Below, in pieces: positions 24,552 to 34,199 of a stretch of 64,000 bases of DNA. Source of the DNA: a bacterium (GTDB lineage Bacteria; Bacillota; Bacilli; Lactobacillales; Streptococcaceae); contig CAJNBT010000002.1 of assembly GCA_905221085.1 (NCBI GenBank), forward strand, positions 124,001 to 188,000. The letters run 5' to 3'. Numbering within the stretch: the first letter of the stretch is position 1; the number at the start of each line of letters is the position of its first letter. Under the pieces are notes generated by a model. The model saw only the letters and a list, made by a program, of their open reading frames with translations. It did no database searches and was not told the DNA's origin. The position numbers were made by a program, and so were the translations under genes.

Positions 24552-25335
24552 AGTGATTAAATGTTATGAAGCCTTTTGTCCTCAAGAATTTTCTATGGAG
24601 GGAGATAGTCGTGGCCTGCAAATTGGCACTTTGCACAAGGATATCCAAAGGGTCATGATCGCTCTCGATATTCGTGAAGAAACGGTGGCTGAAGCCATTG
24701 AAAAGGGTGTGGATTTGATTATCGTCAAGCACGCGCCGATTTTCCGTCCCATCAAGGATTTGGTAGCTAGCCGTCCACAAAATCAGATTTACATTGATCT
24801 GATAAAGCATGATATCGCAGTTTATGTCAGCCATACCAATATTGACATCGTTGAAAATGGCCTCAATGACTGGTTTTGTCAGATGCTAGGTATCGAGGAG
24901 ACGACTTATCTACAGGAGACAGGTCCAGAACGTGGAATTGGACGTATTGGGAATATTCAACCTAAGACATTTGGAGAATTGGCCCAGCATGTTAAGCAAG
25001 TCTTTGGCCTAGATAGTCTTCGAATGGTGCATTATCAAGAGACTGATTTGCAGAAGCCTATTTCAAGAGTGGCTATCTGTGGTGGTAGCGGGCAGTCATT
25101 CTATAAGGATGCTTTGGCAAAGGGAGCAGATGTCTATATCACTGGTGACATTTATTACCACACTGCACATGATATGCTGTCTGATGGCTTGTTAGCACTG
25201 GATCCAGGTCACTATATCGAAGTGCTTTTTGTGGAAAAAATTGCAGAGCTTCTTAATCAATGGAAAGAGGAAAAAGGCTGGGATATTGATATCTTGCCTA
25301 GTCAAGCATCGACCAATCCTTTCCACCATATCTAG
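24538..25335 (+). CDS. Nif3-like dinuclear metal center protein (GTP cyclohydrolase 1 type 2 family)
   Basis: A 265-residue protein of the YqfO/YbgI family. Metal-ligand segments are [20 protein letters not shown] (residues about 97-106) and [11 protein letters not shown] with His and Glu near the C-terminus; [20 protein letters not shown] is the conserved middle block. It binds two metals; function is unproven, though proposed as a hydrolase. It lacks the central insert of longer Bacillus members. It is translationally coupled to trmK. Confidence 0.92.
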   Translation: MLASEVIKCYEAFCPQEFSMEGDSRGLQIGTLHKDIQRVMIALDIREETVAEAIEKGVDLIIVKHAPIFRPIKDLVASRPQNQIYIDLIKHDIAVYVSHTNIDIVENGLNDWFCQMLGIEETTYLQETGPERGIGRIGNIQPKTFGELAQHVKQVFGLDSLRMVHYQETDLQKPISRVAICGGSGQSFYKDALAKGADVYITGDIYYHTAHDMLSDGLLALDPGHYIEVLFVEKIAELLNQWKEEKGWDIDILPSQASTNPFHHI

Positions 25336-25351
25336 TTAGAAGGTGAAGACA

Positions 25352-26455
25352 ATGAAGAAAGTTGCTATTATCGGAGCAGGGATTGTGGGAGCAACAGCTG
25401 CCTACTATCTCTCGAAAGAAAGTGACCTTGAGGTAACCGTTTTTGACCATGGACAGGGGCAGGCTACCAAGGCAGCGGCGGGCATTATCAGTCCTTGGTT
25501 TTCAAAACGCCGCAATAAAGCATGGTACAAGATGGCACGCTTGGGGGCTGACTTTTATGTGGATTTGTTGGCTGATTTAGAAAAATCAGGACAAGAAATC
25601 GACTTTTACCAGCGTTCGGGAGTTTTTCTCTTGAAAAAGGATGAGTCCAAGTTAGAAGAACTCTATCAACTGGCTCTTCAGCGTAGGGAAGAATCTCCTT
25701 TAATAGGTCAGTTAGCTATTTTGGACCAAGCCTCAGCTAATGAATTATTCCCTGATTTGCAGGGATTTGACCGTCTGCTCTATGCTTCTGGTGGAGCGAG
25801 GGTAGATGGCCAACTCTTAGTGACTCGTTTGCTGGAAGCTAGTCAGGTCAAGCTGGTCAAAGAAAAAGTGAGTCTGATACCTTTAGCATCAGGTTACCAG
25901 ATTGGCGCAGAGGTGTTTGATCAGGTTATTTTGGCGACGGGAGCTTGGTTGGGGGACTTGTTAGAACCCTTGGGTTATGCTGTGGATGTCCGTCCTCAAA
26001 AAGGACAACTAAGAGATTATCAACTTGCCCAAGACATGGAAGCTTACCCTGTTGTTATGCCAGAAGGGGAGTGGGATTTGATTCCTTTTGCAGGTGGGAA
26101 ATTATCCCTAGGCGCTACTCATGAAAATGACATGGGATTTGACTTGACCGTAGATGAAACCTTACTCCAACAAATGGAGGAGGCAGCCTTGCCTCACTAT
26201 CCAGTCTTGGCAGTAGCGACTTCAAGAGCTGAGCGTGTGGGAATCCGTGCTTATACCAGTGATTTCTCTCCTTTTTTTGGGCAGGTGCCAGAATTGGCAG
26301 GTGTCTATGCTGCTAGTGGACTAGGTTCATCAGGTCTCACAACTGGTCCTATCATTGGTTACCATCTAGCTCAACTGGTTCAAGGAAAGGACTTGACCTT
26401 GGATCCTCTAAACTATCCAATTGAAAACTATGTCAAACGAGTAAAAAGTGAATAA
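25352..26455 (+). CDS. FAD-dependent oxidoreductase (DadA/glycine oxidase-like)
   Basis: A 367-residue flavoprotein. GAGIVGATAAYYLSKE near the N-terminus is the FAD dinucleotide motif, and GLGSSGLTTGPIIGYHLA near the C-terminus is the second FAD-contact block; the family acts on D-amino acids, glycine or related amines. Substrate is not determinable. A GTG start three codons upstream exists, but ATG 25352 has AGAAGG at a better distance. It probably shares the trmK transcript. Confidence 0.85.
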   Translation: MKKVAIIGAGIVGATAAYYLSKESDLEVTVFDHGQGQATKAAAGIISPWFSKRRNKAWYKMARLGADFYVDLLADLEKSGQEIDFYQRSGVFLLKKDESKLEELYQLALQRREESPLIGQLAILDQASANELFPDLQGFDRLLYASGGARVDGQLLVTRLLEASQVKLVKEKVSLIPLASGYQIGAEVFDQVILATGAWLGDLLEPLGYAVDVRPQKGQLRDYQLAQDMEAYPVVMPEGEWDLIPFAGGKLSLGATHENDMGFDLTVDETLLQQMEEAALPHYPVLAVATSRAERVGIRAYTSDFSPFFGQVPELAGVYAASGLGSSGLTTGPIIGYHLAQLVQGKDLTLDPLNYPIENYVKRVKSE

Positions 26456-26557
26456 GCATTTTACTGAAATTTTAGCCTACCCTCTAGGATGGCAAATGAC
26501 ATTCCCTATCAAAAATGATAAAATAAGAAAAAATAATCCGAGAATCGAGGAAAACAG

Positions 26558-27577
26558 ATGCAAGAAAAGATTTTGGTAACAGGTGGAGCTGGTTTTATCG
26601 GAACCCACACAGTTATTGAGTTAGTCCAAGCAGGTCATCAGGTTGTTGTGGTGGATAACCTTGTTAATAGTAACAGAAAAAGTTTAGAAGTTGTTGAGAG
26701 AATTACAGGAGTTGAAGTGCCTTTTTATGAGGCTGATATCCGTGATACAGATAACCTCAGAGACATTTTCAAACAAGAAGAACCAACAGGGGTCATTCAC
26801 TTTGCTGGTTTGAAGGCTGTCGGTGAATCTACTCGTATTCCTCTTGCCTACTATGACAATAATATCGCTGGAACTGTTAGCCTTTTGAAAGCCATGGAAG
26901 AAAATAACTGTAAAAACATCATTTTCAGTTCTTCTGCGACAGTTTACGGAGATCCTCATACAGTGCCAATCTTGGAAGATTTCCCACTGTCAGTGACCAA
27001 TCCATATGGCCGTACTAAACTCATGCTAGAGGAAATTTTGACGGATATTTACAAGGCAGACTCAGAATGGAATGTGGTCTTACTTCGTTACTTTAACCCA
27101 ATCGGAGCCCATGAGAGTGGAGATCTGGGAGAAAATCCAAACGGTATTCCAAACAACCTCTTGCCATATGTGACTCAAGTAGCAGTTGGGAAATTAGAGC
27201 AAGTGCAAGTGTTTGGAGACGATTACGATACGGAAGATGGAACTGGTGTTCGTGATTATATCCACGTTGTCGATTTGGCTAAAGGTCACGTTGCAGCTCT
27301 ACAAAAAATCCAAAAGGGTTCAGGCCTAAACGTTTATAACCTTGGAACAGGTAAAGGCTATTCTGTTCTTGAAATTATCCAAAACATGGAAAAAGCAGTG
27401 GGACGCCCAATTCCTTACCGCATCGTAGACCGTCGCCCAGGTGATATCGCAGCCTGCTATTCAGATCCTGCAAAAGCCAAAGCAGAATTGGGCTGGGAAG
27501 CAGAACTCGGCATCACCCAAATGTGTGAAGATGCATGGCGTTGGCAAAGTAAGCATCCAAATGGATTTGAAGACTAA
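26558..27577 (+). CDS. galE: UDP-glucose 4-epimerase
   Basis: A 339-residue cytoplasmic enzyme that interconverts UDP-glucose and UDP-galactose. The NAD motif GGAGFIGTHT lies at about residues 9-18, the catalytic Tyr/Lys in VTNPYGRTKLMLEE, and FSSSATVYGDP with the active-site Ser/Thr precedes it. The C-terminal DIAACYSDPAKAKAELGW block is typical. RBS GAGG before ATG. It ends one base before the glycosyltransferase start codon. Confidence 0.97.
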   Translation: MQEKILVTGGAGFIGTHTVIELVQAGHQVVVVDNLVNSNRKSLEVVERITGVEVPFYEADIRDTDNLRDIFKQEEPTGVIHFAGLKAVGESTRIPLAYYDNNIAGTVSLLKAMEENNCKNIIFSSSATVYGDPHTVPILEDFPLSVTNPYGRTKLMLEEILTDIYKADSEWNVVLLRYFNPIGAHESGDLGENPNGIPNNLLPYVTQVAVGKLEQVQVFGDDYDTEDGTGVRDYIHVVDLAKGHVAALQKIQKGSGLNVYNLGTGKGYSVLEIIQNMEKAVGRPIPYRIVDRRPGDIAACYSDPAKAKAELGWEAELGITQMCEDAWRWQSKHPNGFED

Positions 27578-27578
27578 G

Positions 27579-28544
27579 ATGGTGATGTCAATCATTGTCC
27601 CCTGTTTAAACGAAGAGGAAGTACTTCCTCTTTTTTATCAGGCTTTGGAAGCTTTACTTCCAGATTTGGAAACAGAAATCGAGTATGTCTTTGTCGATGA
27701 TGGATCGAGCGATGGAACCTTGGAACTCTTAAAGGCCTATCGGGAGCAAAATTCGGCAGTTCATTATATTTCTTTCTCGCGAAATTTTGGAAAAGAAGCA
27801 GCCCTCTATGCAGGTTTGCAATATGCGACAGGGGATTTGGTGGTGGTGATGGATGCAGACCTCCAGGATCCTCCTAGTATGCTGCTTGAGATGAAAGCCT
27901 TGCTAGACCGGAATGTGGACTTGGACTGTGTTGGAACAAGGAGAACTAGTCGGGAGGGAGAACCCTTCTTTCGCAGTTTTTGTGCTAATCTCTTTTACCG
28001 CCTTATGCAAAAAATTAGTCCAGTAGCCCTGCCGTCAGGTGTCCGTGATTTTCGCATGATGAGAAGGTCTGTGGTCGATGCCATTTTAAGCTTGACGGAG
28101 TCCAACCGTTTTTCTAAGGGACTCTTTGCCTGGGTCGGTTTTAAAACCCACTATCTGGACTATCCAAATGTCGAAAGGCAGGCTGGCAAGACCAGTTGGA
28201 GTTTTAGGCAACTCTTTTTCTACTCCATTGAAGGGATTGTTAACTTTTCAGATTTTCCCTTGATTATAGCCTTTGTGGCAGGTCTCCTATCTTGTTTTAT
28301 TTCTCTGTTAATGACCTTTTTTGTTGTAGTTCGGACTCTCATTTTGGGAAATCCGACATCAGGTTGGACCTCTCTGATGGCTGTTATTCTCTTTCTTGGA
28401 GGCATCCAACTCTTGACCATTGGGATTCTCGGCAAGTATATTAGTAAGATCTATCTAGAGACTAAAAAAAGACCACTTTATCTTATCAAAGAAAAAAGTG
28501 ATCTTCCTATTTTAACCGAAAAAAATAGAGAGAAAAGACTATAA
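27579..28544 (+). CDS. GtrB/CsbB-like membrane glycosyltransferase
   Basis: A family 2 glycosyltransferase of about 321 residues: IIVPCLNEEEVLPLF and VFVDDGSSDGT (nucleotide binding), VVMDADLQDPP (the DXD-like metal site), GVRDFRMMRR, and two C-terminal membrane helices (about residues 228-255 and 262-290). Enzymes of this type transfer glucose or another sugar to undecaprenyl phosphate for envelope decoration. It starts one base after galE, so the two are cotranslated; the epimerase may supply the sugar nucleotide. Confidence 0.9.
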   Translation: MVMSIIVPCLNEEEVLPLFYQALEALLPDLETEIEYVFVDDGSSDGTLELLKAYREQNSAVHYISFSRNFGKEAALYAGLQYATGDLVVVMDADLQDPPSMLLEMKALLDRNVDLDCVGTRRTSREGEPFFRSFCANLFYRLMQKISPVALPSGVRDFRMMRRSVVDAILSLTESNRFSKGLFAWVGFKTHYLDYPNVERQAGKTSWSFRQLFFYSIEGIVNFSDFPLIIAFVAGLLSCFISLLMTFFVVVRTLILGNPTSGWTSLMAVILFLGGIQLLTIGILGKYISKIYLETKKRPLYLIKEKSDLPILTEKNREKRL

Positions 28545-28594
28545 TTTTACATGGAAATATGCTAAACTAGAAGGAGTGGATTACCGCCATTGAT

Positions 28595-28807
28595 TTAGGA
28601 TTCCTGGCTTCCAATCAGGGCGCGAGTTGGGCAATTTTTAACAGCCTCTAAGACGTCCTGACTAGGAGAAATTTCTTTTTCTAATTGATCAGGATCATCG
28701 TAAAAACGTACGATTCCATTATCGTGATAATCAAATAAATCAGAATAAGTTTGACAAAGCCCACAGGCGATGCAACGTTCGGGTATAAGTGTGATTTTCA
28801 TGTTCAT
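28595..28807 (-). CDS. Ferredoxin
   Basis: A 70-residue ferredoxin starting MNMKITLIPERCIACGLC. Cysteines in the CIACGLC motif and the later KNCPTRALIG hold a single cluster; the fourth ligand position of a full CX2CX2CX3C is not evident, so it may hold a [3Fe-4S] or [4Fe-4S] cluster. It is an electron carrier in the cytoplasm. No Shine-Dalgarno is visible; TACAAT lies six bases before the first ATG, so the mRNA may be leaderless. The gene runs opposite to its neighbours. Confidence 0.88.
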   Translation of the reverse strand: MNMKITLIPERCIACGLCQTYSDLFDYHDNGIVRFYDDPDQLEKEISPSQDVLEAVKNCPTRALIGSQES

Positions 28808-28852
28808 ATTTATATTGTAATAAGAAAAGTAAAAAAAAACAAGGAGTAAGGT

Positions 28853-29338
28853 ATGGCAAAAGAACCGTGGCAAGAAGATATTTATGAAAATCAAGAAGAA
28901 ACAAGATCAGGCCGTCGTTCGAGAACACAGGGTGGGGGAGTCATTGCGAATCGTATCCTAACTATTTTAGCAAGTATTTTCTTTGTGATTGTAGTTGTGA
29001 TGATTATTGTTCTGATTTATCTGTCATCGGGTGGGAGTAATCGTACAGCAGCCTTGAAAGATTTTCATGATTCTGATGCAAATGTAGTACAGATTTCATC
29101 TTCTAGTAGTTCAGAGCAGGCATCTTCTGGTTCAGAAGAAAAGGTAGAAGAGTCATCTAGTAGTTCAGAACATCCAACTGATCCAGAAGGAACTACAAAA
29201 GTTTTGGCTGGAGAAGGAGAAGCAGCCATTGCCGCTCGTGCAGGAATCTCGATTGCTCAGTTGGAAGCCTTAAATCCTGGACATATGGCTACAGGATCTT
29301 GGTTTGCTAATCCAGGTGATGTTGTCAAAATCAAATAG
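28853..29338 (+). CDS. LysM-domain single-pass membrane protein
   Basis: A 161-residue protein: basic cytoplasmic N-terminus (residues 1-40), one membrane helix (about 43-65), a Ser/Glu-rich spacer with runs of Ser (around 83-110) and a C-terminal LysM-like domain ([20 protein letters not shown], then [17 protein letters not shown]). The domain should face the cell wall and bind peptidoglycan. It is conserved next to cmk in streptococci, function not established. RBS AAGGAG. Confidence 0.88.
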   Translation: MAKEPWQEDIYENQEETRSGRRSRTQGGGVIANRILTILASIFFVIVVVMIIVLIYLSSGGSNRTAALKDFHDSDANVVQISSSSSSEQASSGSEEKVEESSSSSEHPTDPEGTTKVLAGEGEAAIAARAGISIAQLEALNPGHMATGSWFANPGDVVKIK

Positions 29339-29346
29339 GAGTTGAT

Positions 29347-30018
29347 ATGAAAATAATTCAAATTGCTATTGATGGTCCAGCTTCCAGCGGTAAGAGTACA
29401 GTTGCAAAGATTATTGCCAAGGATTTTGGATACACCTATCTAGATACAGGTGCTATGTATCGTGCAGCGACCTACATGGCTCTCAGGAACCAATTAGGAG
29501 TTGAACAAGTTGAAGAACTCTTAGACTTATTGGACCAGCATCCAATCAGCTTTGGACGTTCAGAAACTGGAGAACAGCTTGTCTTTGTAGGAGATGTGGA
29601 TATTACCCATCCTATCCGTGAAAATGAAGTGACCAATCATGTTTCAGCCATTGCGGCAATTCCTGAAGTGCGTGAGAAACTAGTTTCTCTCCAACAAGAG
29701 ATTGCCCAGCAAGGTGGGATTGTTATGGATGGTCGCGATATTGGAACTGTTGTACTGCCACAAGCAGAACTGAAAATTTTTCTAGTAGCCTCTGTTGATG
29801 AAAGAGCAGAGCGCCGTTACAAGGAAAATATTGCCAAGGGAATTGAGACAGACCTTGAAACCTTAAAAGAGGAAATTGCTGCGCGTGACTACAAGGATAG
29901 TCATCGTGAGACTTCGCCTCTCAAACAAGCAGAGGATGCTGTCTACCTTGATACAACTGGCTTGAACATTCAAGAAGTAGTTGAAAAAATCAAAGCAGAA
30001 GCTGAAAAAAGAATGTAA
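29347..30018 (+). CDS. cmk: Cytidylate kinase
   Basis: A 223-residue enzyme that phosphorylates CMP and dCMP. P-loop [12 protein letters not shown] at residues 10-21, LDTGAMYRA for the base site, and [14 protein letters not shown] and [18 protein letters not shown] for CMP and lid residues. Length is normal. It lies eight bases downstream of the LysM gene and ends in a good terminator. Confidence 0.97.
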   Translation: MKIIQIAIDGPASSGKSTVAKIIAKDFGYTYLDTGAMYRAATYMALRNQLGVEQVEELLDLLDQHPISFGRSETGEQLVFVGDVDITHPIRENEVTNHVSAIAAIPEVREKLVSLQQEIAQQGGIVMDGRDIGTVVLPQAELKIFLVASVDERAERRYKENIAKGIETDLETLKEEIAARDYKDSHRETSPLKQAEDAVYLDTTGLNIQEVVEKIKAEAEKRM

Positions 30019-30028
30019 ATGTAAAAAA

Positions 30029-30053
30029 GCCGATAGATTGATATCGGTTTTTT
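30029..30053 (+). terminator. cmk terminator
   Basis: GCCGATA pairs with TATCGGT around GATTGA, then TTTTTT. Confidence 0.85.
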
Positions 30054-30147
30054 CTAAATTTGTCAAAATGCTGATTTTAAGGTATAATAGTTGCTGTTCG
30101 AGAAATTTTGATTTTCAAAGAATAGTGAATGATGATAAGGAGAAACT

Positions 30148-30486
30148 ATGAATAACTTACCAAATTGTCCAAAATGTAACTCAGAGTATGTCTACGAAGA
30201 CGGTGCCCTACTGGTTTGCCCAGAGTGTGCTCATGAGTGGAATCCTGCTGAAGTTGCAGATGTAGAAGAGGGCCTTGTTGCTATCGATGCCAATGGAAAT
30301 AAATTGGCTGACGGTGATACTGTAACCCTCATCAAGGATTTGAAAGTAAAAGGTGCGCCAAAAGATTTGAAACAAGGGACGCGCGTGAAAAATATCCGCA
30401 TCGTAGAAGGTGACCACAATATCGACTGTAAAATTGATGGCTTCGGTGCTATGAAGCTCAAATCAGAGTTTGTGAAGAAAATTTAA
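30148..30486 (+). CDS. YjdM/PhnA-like zinc-ribbon protein
   Basis: A 112-residue protein with an N-terminal zinc ribbon (CPKCNSEY then VCPECAHEW, four cysteines) and a PhnA domain ([14 protein letters not shown]-like segment, [20 protein letters not shown]). Despite the name it is not shown to act on alkylphosphonates; the role is unknown. A TATAAT at about 30083 and the AAGGAG ribosome site precede it. The membrane protein gene begins two bases after its stop. Confidence 0.9.
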   Translation: MNNLPNCPKCNSEYVYEDGALLVCPECAHEWNPAEVADVEEGLVAIDANGNKLADGDTVTLIKDLKVKGAPKDLKQGTRVKNIRIVEGDHNIDCKIDGFGAMKLKSEFVKKI

Positions 30487-30488
30487 GC

Positions 30489-31118
30489 ATGTCAAAGAAC
30501 TACAAACTTGTATTTTATAGCCGTATCTTCTTGTTTCTAGCGGCTTTCACGGGAGTTTATCTTGAAATCGCCAAGCATGGTGGATTTGGGATGTTGCTAT
30601 ATTATACGGTTCTGTCAAATCTTTTAGTAGCGATTTTTACGCTCTATCTTCTAAAGGTTATGAGCCGTTTAGGTGAAAACTGGCAAAGGCCAAGTCTCTT
30701 GCGCTTAAAAGGTGGGGTCACCATGAGTATTATGATTACCTGTGTGATTTACCATTTCCTCTTAGCGCCCATTGCGACTAATTTCTATACTCTAGAAAAT
30801 TTCCTTTGCCACTATATCGTTCCCCTCTGGTTTTTAGCAGATACCCTCTTTTTTGACAAACAGGGTCAATACAAAATCTGGGATCCAGTTGTGTGGACGA
30901 TTTTACCCTTGCTGTATATGATTTTTGCTCTTTTTAATGGCTTGGTATTGAAATTAGATATTCCTAATTCTAAGGTCAGTCCTTTTCCTTATTTCTTTTT
31001 GAATGTGAACAAGGGTTGGGATGTTGTGTTTAAGTGGTGTCTGATTATCTTTGTTGCCTATATGGTTGCAGGATTTATCTTCTACTTTATTAAGCAAATC
31101 AAGAGAAGGTCATCCTAA
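30489..31118 (+). CDS. Pr6Pr family six-helix membrane protein
   Basis: A 209-residue protein with six predicted membrane helices and motifs of the Pr6Pr/FAR-17a-like family (TVLSNLLVAIF; CHYIVPLWFLADTLFFDKQG; KWCLIIFVAYMVAGF). No catalytic function is known. It is close behind the zinc-ribbon gene, and a BOX element starts at the last base of its stop codon. Confidence 0.85.
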   Translation: MSKNYKLVFYSRIFLFLAAFTGVYLEIAKHGGFGMLLYYTVLSNLLVAIFTLYLLKVMSRLGENWQRPSLLRLKGGVTMSIMITCVIYHFLLAPIATNFYTLENFLCHYIVPLWFLADTLFFDKQGQYKIWDPVVWTILPLLYMIFALFNGLVLKLDIPNSKVSPFPYFFLNVNKGWDVVFKWCLIIFVAYMVAGFIFYFIKQIKRRSS

Positions 31119-31315
31119 TACTCTTTGAAAATAAAATTCAAACCACGTCAGATTCGCCTTGCCGTATATATGTTACTGACTTCGTCAGTTTCATCTACAA
31201 CCTCAAAACCATGTTTTGAGCTGACTTCGTCAGTTCTATCTACAACCTCAAAGTAGTGCTTTGAGCAACCTGCGGCTAGCTTCCTAGTTTGCTCTTTGAT
31301 TTTCATTGAGTATAA
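31118..31315. repeat. BOX repeat element (boxA-boxB2-boxC)
   Basis: Begins ATACTCTTTGAAAATAAAAT, includes GTCAGATTCGCCTTGCCGTA (boxA), two 45-base boxB units around ACTTCGTCAG..., and ends TTTGATTTTCATTGAGTATA (boxC). Such elements are typical of S. pneumoniae and relatives. The 5' end overlaps the stop codon of the upstream gene. Confidence 0.95.
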
Positions 31316-31341
31316 GACACAAGGGATTCATTTTCGAGTTT

Positions 31342-31380
31342 AAGAAGGAGTCTATATACGAATGAGACTTCTTCTTTTCT
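31342..31380 (+). terminator. Hairpin terminator after the BOX element
   Basis: AAGAAGGAGTCT (31342-31353) pairs with AGACTTCTTCTT (31365-31376), then TTCTT. An apparent ribosome site (AAGGAG) is inside this stem, which argues against translation from ATG 31362. Confidence 0.6.
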
Positions 31381-31436
31381 TGCTTGAGAATTATCAACAG
31401 AGAAAGATATTAAGAGAAAATATAGAAAGAGATTTC

Positions 31437-32588
31437 ATGAAACAATTTTTAGAACGGGCCAGTATTTTGGCTCTCTCCCTCGTTTTGATTACGTCTTTTT
31501 CCATCTCGAGTGCCCTGCCAGCCATGTTTGACTATTATCAAGGTTATCCTAAGGAACAAATTGAGCTCTTGGCGAGCTTGCCATCCTTTGGGATCATGAT
31601 TATGTTACTACTAAATGGTTTCTTAGAAAAAATATTTCCTGAGAGATTACAGATTAGTTTGGGCTTGCTGATTTTATCACTGAGTGGAACAGCACCCTTT
31701 TGGTATCAAGCCTACCCCTTTGTCTTTGGAACACGGATTCTTTTTGGTTTGGGTGTTGGAATGATCAATGCTAAGGCCATTTCTATTATCAGTGAACGTT
31801 ATCAAGGAAAAACGCGGATTCAGATGTTGGGGCTACGTGGCTCTGCAGAGGTCGTTGGGGCCTCTCTCATTACCTTGGCAGTTGGCCAGTTGTTGGCCTT
31901 TGGTTGGACAGCTACCTTCATAGCCTATAGTGCTGGATTTTTAGTGCTGATCCTTTATCTGCTCTTTGTCCCTTATGGAAAAGAAAAGAAAGAAGTTAGG
32001 AAAAAGGAGAAGGAAGCAAGTCGCTTAACTCGGGAAATGAAAGGTTTGATTTTTATCCTAGCTATAGAAGCAGCAGTGGTAGTTTGTACCAATACGGCTA
32101 TTACGATTCGTATTCCAAGTTTGATGGTGGAAAGAGGGCTTGGAGATGCCCAGTTATCTAGTTTTGTTCTCAGTGTCATGCAGTTAATCGGGATTGTGGC
32201 TGGTGTGAGTTTCTCTTTCTTGATTTCTATCTTTAAAGAGAAACTGCTCCTCTGGTCTGGTATTACCTTCGGCTTAGGGCAAATCGTGATTGCTCTCTCT
32301 CCATCCTTGTGGGTGGTAGTGGCAGGAAGCATTCTGGCTGGTTTTGCCTACAGTGTAGCCTTGACGACGGTCTTTCAACTTGTCTCTGAAAGAATTCCAG
32401 CTAAACTCCTCAATCAAGCAACTTCATTTGCTGTATTAGGCTGTAGTTTCGGAGCCTTTACGACACCATTCGTTCTAAGTGCAATTGGCTTGCTAACACA
32501 AAATGGGATGTTGGTCTTTAGTATCTTAGGATCTTGGTTGATTGTAACCTCTATCTTTGTTATGTACCTACTTCAAAAGAGAGCTTAG
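31437..32588 (+). CDS. Major facilitator superfamily transporter
   Basis: A 383-residue polytopic protein with twelve predicted membrane helices, starting MKQFLERASILALSLVLITS. Loop 2-3 and the ILFGLGVGMINAKAISIISERY segment (motif-like GxG) and SERYQGKTRIQMLGLRGSAE follow MFS drug/sugar transporter patterns (CynX/NimT-like). Substrate is unknown. An upstream in-frame ATG (31362) would add 25 residues, but its ribosome site lies in a terminator stem, so 31437 is preferred. It stands alone. Confidence 0.85.
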   Translation: MKQFLERASILALSLVLITSFSISSALPAMFDYYQGYPKEQIELLASLPSFGIMIMLLLNGFLEKIFPERLQISLGLLILSLSGTAPFWYQAYPFVFGTRILFGLGVGMINAKAISIISERYQGKTRIQMLGLRGSAEVVGASLITLAVGQLLAFGWTATFIAYSAGFLVLILYLLFVPYGKEKKEVRKKEKEASRLTREMKGLIFILAIEAAVVVCTNTAITIRIPSLMVERGLGDAQLSSFVLSVMQLIGIVAGVSFSFLISIFKEKLLLWSGITFGLGQIVIALSPSLWVVVAGSILAGFAYSVALTTVFQLVSERIPAKLLNQATSFAVLGCSFGAFTTPFVLSAIGLLTQNGMLVFSILGSWLIVTSIFVMYLLQKRA

Positions 32589-32607
32589 GATTGGTTCCTA
32601 AGTTTTT
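32584..32607 (+). terminator. Terminator after the MFS gene
   Basis: CTTAGGA pairs with TCCTAAG around TTGGT, then TTTTTC; the stem overlaps the stop codon. Confidence 0.8.
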
Positions 32608-32686
32608 CTTTTTAGGATTTTTGTACCCATACAGTATTTATTTTAAGACCTTGTCTACAGACTAATTTCTTGATAAAATAGAAGTT

Positions 32687-33436
32687 ATGACAAGATACAA
32701 AGCAACTATTTCCTATGACGGTTACGCCTTTGCTGGTTTTCAGCGCCAGCCTCATGCGCGTAGCGTTCAGGAGGAAATTGAAAAAACCTTGACGAGACTC
32801 AATAAAGGGAAAGCAATCACTGTTCACGGTGCTGGTAGGACTGATAGTGGGGTTCATGCCTTGGGACAGGTTATTCATTTTGACTTGCCCTATCAGATGG
32901 ATGAGGAGAAGCTCCGTTTTGCTTTGGATACCCAGTCCCCTGAAGATATTGATGTGATTTCGATTGAGCTTGTGGCAGATGATTTTCATTGTCGTTATGC
33001 TAAGCATAGCAAGACTTATGAGTTTATCGTGGATAGAGGGCGTCCCAAAAATCCCATGCGCCGTCACTATGCCACCCACTTTCCCTATCCGCTTGATGTG
33101 GAACGGATGCAGATGGCAATCAAAAAGTTAGAGGGAATACATGATTTTACAGGCTTTACAGCCTCTGGAACCAGTGTGGAGGATAAGGTTCGCACCATCA
33201 CAGAAGCTAGTCTCAGGGTTGATGAGACAGGACAATTTTTGACCTTTACCTTTTCAGGAAATGGTTTCTTGTATAAGCAGATTCGCAATATGGTGGGGAC
33301 ACTGCTCAAAATCGGAAATAATCGTATGCCAGTGGAGCAGATTGACCTGATCTTGGAGAAAAAGGACAGGCAACTTGCAGGTCCCACTGCAGCACCCAAT
33401 GGTTTGTATTTAAAGGAGATTCATTATGAAGAATAA
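32687..33436 (+). CDS. truA: tRNA pseudouridine(38-40) synthase TruA
   Basis: A 249-residue enzyme that makes pseudouridine in the tRNA anticodon arm. The catalytic Asp53 is in [36 protein letters not shown] and [13 protein letters not shown] are conserved TruA blocks. Its end overlaps the kinase gene start by 11 bases, and the ECF gene also overlaps, making a three-gene operon. Confidence 0.96.
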   Translation: MTRYKATISYDGYAFAGFQRQPHARSVQEEIEKTLTRLNKGKAITVHGAGRTDSGVHALGQVIHFDLPYQMDEEKLRFALDTQSPEDIDVISIELVADDFHCRYAKHSKTYEFIVDRGRPKNPMRRHYATHFPYPLDVERMQMAIKKLEGIHDFTGFTASGTSVEDKVRTITEASLRVDETGQFLTFTFSGNGFLYKQIRNMVGTLLKIGNNRMPVEQIDLILEKKDRQLAGPTAAPNGLYLKEIHYEE

Positions 33437-34199
33437 TCGTATTTTAGCACTTTCTGGAAATGACATTTTTAGTGGTGGTGGCCTGTCAGCTGATTTGGCT
33501 ACCTATACCTTGAACGGTTTGCATGGCTTTGTAGCAGTGACTTGTTTGACAGCCTTGACAGAAAAGGGCTTTGAAGTCTTTCCAACTGACGATGCCATTT
33601 TTCAACATGAATTAGATAGCTTGCGTGATGTGGAATTTGCAGGGATTAAGATTGGTCTTCTACCAACTGTCAGTGTGGCTGAGAAGGCATTGGACTTTAT
33701 CAAACAACGCTCAGGAGTGCCTGTGGTGCTGGATCCTGTCTTGGTCTGCAAGGAAACGCACGACGTAGCTGTAAGTGAACTCTGCCAAGAATTGATTCGC
33801 TTTTTCCCTCATGTCAGCGTGATTACGCCTAACCTTCCAGAAGCAGAATTATTAGCTGGTCAGGAAATTAAAACCTTGGAAGATATGAAAGCTGCAGCGC
33901 AGAAATTGCATGACTTAGGCGCGCCAGCAGTCATTATCAAGGGAGGCAATCGCCTTAGTCAGGACAAGGCTGTGGATGTCTTTTATGATGGACAGACCTT
34001 TACTATCCTAGAAAATCCTGTCATCCAAGGGCAAAATGCTGGCGCAGGTTGTACTTTTGCCTCTAGCATTGCCAGTCACTTGGTTAAAGGTGATGAACTT
34101 TTACCAGCAGTAGAAAGCTCTAAGGCTTTCGTTTATCGTGCTATTGCACAAGCAGACCAGTATGGAGTGAGACAATATGAAGCAAACCAAAACAACTAA
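33426..34199 (+). CDS. PfkB/ThiD-like pyridoxal or hydroxymethylpyrimidine kinase
   Basis: A 257-residue kinase: [19 protein letters not shown] at the substrate end, [37 protein letters not shown] and the ATP/catalytic loop [16 protein letters not shown] (GAGC, where ThiD/PdxK family carry GTGC/GAGD). It phosphorylates a vitamin B6 compound or the thiamine precursor HMP; sequence alone does not decide. The ECF substrate-binding gene starts inside its last codons, suggesting the two import and trap one vitamin precursor. Confidence 0.85.
   Translation: MKNNRILALSGNDIFSGGGLSADLATYTLNGLHGFVAVTCLTALTEKGFEVFPTDDAIFQHELDSLRDVEFAGIKIGLLPTVSVAEKALDFIKQRSGVPVVLDPVLVCKETHDVAVSELCQELIRFFPHVSVITPNLPEAELLAGQEIKTLEDMKAAAQKLHDLGAPAVIIKGGNRLSQDKAVDVFYDGQTFTILENPVIQGQNAGAGCTFASSIASHLVKGDELLPAVESSKAFVYRAIAQADQYGVRQYEANQNN

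Noticed and set aside
31362-31436. 25-residue N-terminal extension of the MFS protein
   Set aside because: Its apparent ribosome site is inside a terminator stem and the extension is not hydrophobic like an added helix.
32612-33079. 155-codon minus-strand frame opposite truA
   Set aside because: Antisense shadow of truA; no family similarity and no plausible start.
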